Below are positions 61,826 through 64,000 of a stretch of DNA of 64,000 nt, piece by piece (position 1 is the first letter of the stretch; the number at the start of each line of letters is the position of its first letter). This DNA is from Synechococcales cyanobacterium CNB (GTDB taxonomy: Bacteria > Planctomycetota > Phycisphaerae > Phycisphaerales > UBA1924), in assembly GCA_030263455.1 (NCBI GenBank), contig SZOZ01000002.1:594233-658232 (forward strand), given 5' to 3'. The position numbers were made by a program, and so were the translations under genes. The notes below the pieces were generated by a model that saw only the letters and a list, made by a program, of their open reading frames with translations, searched no databases and was not told the origin of the DNA.

Positions 61826-62632
61826 ATGCGTGAACAGGCACTGACAGAGTGGCCCGATGCGCTGGAAGCGGCGGTGGCTGCGCTGCGGTCGCCGTGGTTC
61901 GACCGCGTGGCGGTGCTCGCCGAGACGGGTTCCACGCAGGACGCGGCATGGTCGATGTGCGCCGGCCGACCCGGGCTGCTGCTCGTCGCGGGTCGTCAGA
62001 CCGCGGGACGCGGCAGGCTCGGACGCCGCTGGACAGACGAGCACGCCCTCGGGCTCACCATGACGATTGTGCTCGAAGCCGAGACGCTCGGCGCGCAGTG
62101 GCGAGGGAGGCTCGCGCTCGCCGCCGGGATCGCCGCGTGCCTCGCCGCCGAGCGCGCCATCGGCGGCGGCGACGACTTCCGCACCTTCGGCCTGCGCTGG
62201 CCCAACGACGCGGTCGAACGCCCCACCGCCCGAAAGATCGCGGGCGTGCTGGTCGAAGTGCGGCACGGCCTCGCTCTCGTCGGCGTCGGCCTGAACGTCC
62301 TCCAGACCGAGGACGACTGGCCCGACGAGTTGCGCGGGCGCGCCGTGTCGCTCCGCGAGTGCGGGTCGCGGGCATCCAGGCTCGACGCGGCGATCCTCGT
62401 CGTCCACGCGATGCACGACACGCTCTCGACGCACGCCGACGCGCTCGACGCGGCGGCGCATCGGGCGGACGTGCTGCGCGGCACGCGCCGGACGTTCACG
62501 CACGAAGGCCGCTCATACACCGGCGTCGTCGAGTCGATCTCGCACGGCGGCGGCGTGACGCTTGCGCTCGACGGGGGGGGACGGGCGACGCTGCCGGCGG
62601 AGACGACGAGCCTGGTCCACGAGCGGCGGTGA
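61826..62632 (+). CDS. birA: Biotin-protein ligase (BirA, group I, no DNA-binding domain)
   Basis: The 268-residue enzyme attaches biotin to acetyl-CoA-carboxylase-type carrier proteins. The central motifs are ETGSTQDAAW, AGRQTAGRGRLGRRW (biotinoyl-AMP loop), LRWPNDAV and KIAGVLVEV, then VGVGLNV. The C-terminal SH3-like domain ends with GVVESISHGGGVTLALDGGG. No helix-turn-helix precedes the catalytic part, so it is unlikely to be a repressor. Just before the ATG is a tandem TGTCCGC repeat. Start ATG 61826 is favoured over one 42 bp upstream. Confidence 0.93.
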   Translation: MREQALTEWPDALEAAVAALRSPWFDRVAVLAETGSTQDAAWSMCAGRPGLLLVAGRQTAGRGRLGRRWTDEHALGLTMTIVLEAETLGAQWRGRLALAAGIAACLAAERAIGGGDDFRTFGLRWPNDAVERPTARKIAGVLVEVRHGLALVGVGLNVLQTEDDWPDELRGRAVSLRECGSRASRLDAAILVVHAMHDTLSTHADALDAAAHRADVLRGTRRTFTHEGRSYTGVVESISHGGGVTLALDGGGRATLPAETTSLVHERR

Positions 62633-62718
62633 GCGAGTGCGCAACGCGATGCACCGCCGTCGGAGGATAAAGAAGAGGAACGCGAGACCAACGGCGACGG
62701 CACGGGCTACACTTGGCC

Positions 62719-63561
62719 ATGAACGCGCTCGCCGCGGCCGTCGGTCTGGCTCTGCTTCTCGGCGCGCCGCTCGCGGCCCAGGAGTTGCCGCCCGAGCCGG
62801 CCAAACCGAGGCAGCCCGCGCCGACCCGTCCCCCCCCTTCGGTCGAGCCGGGACCGGACGGCAACTGGTTCGTGAACGCCGGGTTCGAGGACGGGCCGGA
62901 CCCGTGGTGGTCGTTCGCCGCCGAGAACCCATTCGCTTGGTCGCACTTCTCGATCACCGAGGATCGCGCCCGCGGCGGACGACGCAGCGCGCTGCTGAAC
63001 ATGGACAGCACGCGCTACGAGGATCCATCGGTCCGCATCTACGGCGTGATCCAGGAGGCCGCGTCGGGCGCCGCGCCGGAGAAACTCAGCGGGTGGTACC
63101 GCGTCGAAGGGTGGGAGCGCGGGACGACGAAGCAGTACCTCCAGGTGGTGGTGATCGTGTGGAACGCGAGGCGCCTGCCATCGGGTGTGCGCAATGCCGG
63201 CAACTACCAGATGGCGTACGTCCTCGGCGGTGTGGACGCGGCGCCGCTGAACATCACGAACCGCAAGTTCATCATGGCGCACCCGGAGCATGGTTCTGCC
63301 GTGGGGGACGCGCGCGAACCGGTGCAGGACGAGTGGATCTTCTTCGAGTTCGATCTGCGCGAGGACTTCAGGAAGCACTGGGGCGTCGAGCCGCGCGACT
63401 TCGAGTGCCTGCGCGTGCTCTTCGAGGTGCGCTACGACGACCGCAAAGCCGATGAACCGCCAGCCAGGGCACGGGTCTATTACGACGACCTCTACCTGGG
63501 CAGCGAGTCGCGGCACGAGGAGGCCGAACGCTGGAAAGCGGAGCAGCCGGCCGGTGATTGA
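62719..63561 (+). CDS. Secreted hypothetical protein
   Basis: The 280-residue protein begins with a signal peptide (MNALAAAVGLALLLGAPLAAQE, cut within 20-22 residues). A Pro-rich linker follows, then a beta-rich body: NWFVNAGFEDGPDPWWSF, DSTRYEDPSVRIYGVIQEA, LSGWYRVEGWERGTTKQY and CLRVLFEVRYDDR ending ARVYYDDLYLG. The order NxGFE ... YYDDLYLG recalls carbohydrate-binding or discoidin-like modules, but I cannot place it. It converges with the HAF/dockerin gene. Confidence 0.7.
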   Translation: MNALAAAVGLALLLGAPLAAQELPPEPAKPRQPAPTRPPPSVEPGPDGNWFVNAGFEDGPDPWWSFAAENPFAWSHFSITEDRARGGRRSALLNMDSTRYEDPSVRIYGVIQEAASGAAPEKLSGWYRVEGWERGTTKQYLQVVVIVWNARRLPSGVRNAGNYQMAYVLGGVDAAPLNITNRKFIMAHPEHGSAVGDAREPVQDEWIFFEFDLREDFRKHWGVEPRDFECLRVLFEVRYDDRKADEPPARARVYYDDLYLGSESRHEEAERWKAEQPAGD

Positions 63562-63578
63562 GGCGCGTCGCGGCGCCT
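63561..63578. terminator. Small hairpin at the convergent gene ends
   Basis: AGGCGC (63561-63566) and GCGCCT (63573-63578) pair across a six-base loop, lying exactly between the two convergent stops. No T run follows on either side, so termination is uncertain. Confidence 0.35.
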
Positions 63579-64000
63579 ACGGGCAGCCTTTGGCGTGGTC
63601 GTTGAGGAAGGCGAGGAAGTCGAGGGTGTTGACGACGCCGTCGTAGTTCCAGTCGGTGAAAATGCTGCGTTCGGCCCAGGCGTTGAGGTAGTCGAAGAAG
63701 TCCTGCGTGGTGACCGCGCCGTCCTTGTTGAAGTCGGCGCGGCAGGTGGGGCCGAGGTAGGCGACCCAGCCCTCGGAGTTGCCTGCGGGGTTGATCCCGC
63801 CGCCGACGATGGTCCGCCCGTCGGCGGAGACGCCGTAGGCGGCGAGGAGGTACCAGCCGGGTGGGACGGCGACGCCGAGTTCGGCGAGGACGTCGGTGAC
63901 CCGGCGCATGCCGGTTTCGGGCGTCCAGATGAACGCGCCGTTGCCGTTGTCGTCGAGGACGACGGCCTCGCCCACGATGACGTTGCCGTCCCAGGAGACG
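63577..64000 (-). CDS. Extracellular HAF-repeat-like protein with dockerin-like tag, C-terminal fragment
   Basis: The gene runs in from beyond base 64000. The visible 141 codons read VSWDGNVIVGEAVVLDDNG, a HAF-type repeat (GNGAFIWTPETGMRRVTDVLAELGV then YGVSADGRTIVGGG and EGWVAYLGPTC). Two calcium-loop tags close the protein: DFNKDGAVTTQDFFDYLNAW and DWNYDGVVNTLDFLAFLNDH. HAF-type repeats in planctomycetes form extracellular propellers. The N-terminus is not seen. Confidence 0.75.
   Translation of the reverse strand, partial: VSWDGNVIVGEAVVLDDNGNGAFIWTPETGMRRVTDVLAELGVAVPPGWYLLAAYGVSADGRTIVGGGINPAGNSEGWVAYLGPTCRADFNKDGAVTTQDFFDYLNAWAERSIFTDWNYDGVVNTLDFLAFLNDHAKGCP

Overview
This GC-rich window reads as a chromosomal segment from a planctomycete, most likely class Phycisphaerae. 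The taxon is inferred from several signs: secreted proteins ending in dockerin-like DFNGDG...NTLDVLAFLNAY tags, a PEP-CTERM-type anchor, an ECF-like sigma factor close to a Ser/Thr kinase with TPRs, and very high GC coding bias with many GGG/CCC runs. Housekeeping genes dominate: argS, topA, miaA, der, trpB, nadC, birA, hpf-ptsN-HPr, tRNA-Gln(CTG) and tRNA-Ile(GAT).

Layout. 0-3.4 kb: start of a PhoB-like response regulator facing two tandem phosphate-selective-type porins. 3.4-10.2 kb: a leftward run with argS, a metal/cobalamin-type binding lipoprotein, a BshC-like protein, a glycosyltransferase and a UgpC/MalK-type ATPase. 10.4-21.8 kb: tRNA-Gln, a PEP-CTERM-like protein, kinase, cupin, sigma factor, dockerin-tagged protein, ABC exporter, dicarboxylate/amino-acid symporter and thiolase. 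21.8-25.9 kb: a CPBP protease, then the most notable locus, a CRISPR array and an 815-residue single RuvC effector. 26-32 kb: MmgE/PrpD, LOG, an ABC-2 permease, an EF-hand protein and a broken PIN-domain gene. 32.4-39.5 kb: topA, miaA, an erythromycin-esterase-like protein and der. 39.5-42.5 kb: an SRPBCC-DUF378-fasciclin cluster divergent from a MerR/B12-type regulator. 42.6-47.2 kb: a membrane protein, GT4, and a FIST plus hybrid kinase pair. 47.2-64 kb: trpB, a UMF1-type MFS, secreted repeat proteins, the HPr/PtsN/HPF module, DUF502, a two-component pair, a VIT/VWA protein, nadC, birA and secreted proteins.

The standout is 22636-25939. Nine identical 36-bp repeats with 29-30-bp spacers, plus one degenerate terminal repeat one spacer further out, lie next to a Cas12-like protein. 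That protein has an intact RuvC triad (D557, E697, D790), a C-terminal CxxC...CxxC zinc ribbon and an additional mid-protein cysteine cluster. No cas1, cas2 or cas4 is in the window. The effector is too large for a typical TnpB and clearly smaller than Cas12a/b. I cannot assign a subtype from sequence reading alone.

Other points of interest are a B12-type regulator that keeps W-x9-EH but has D-x-Y where the cobalamin-ligating ExH is expected, palindromic or low-complexity DNA inserted in frame in der and in a GT4 gene, and a PIN toxin-like gene with an in-frame stop. Names of families rest on recognisable motifs; no database search was possible.
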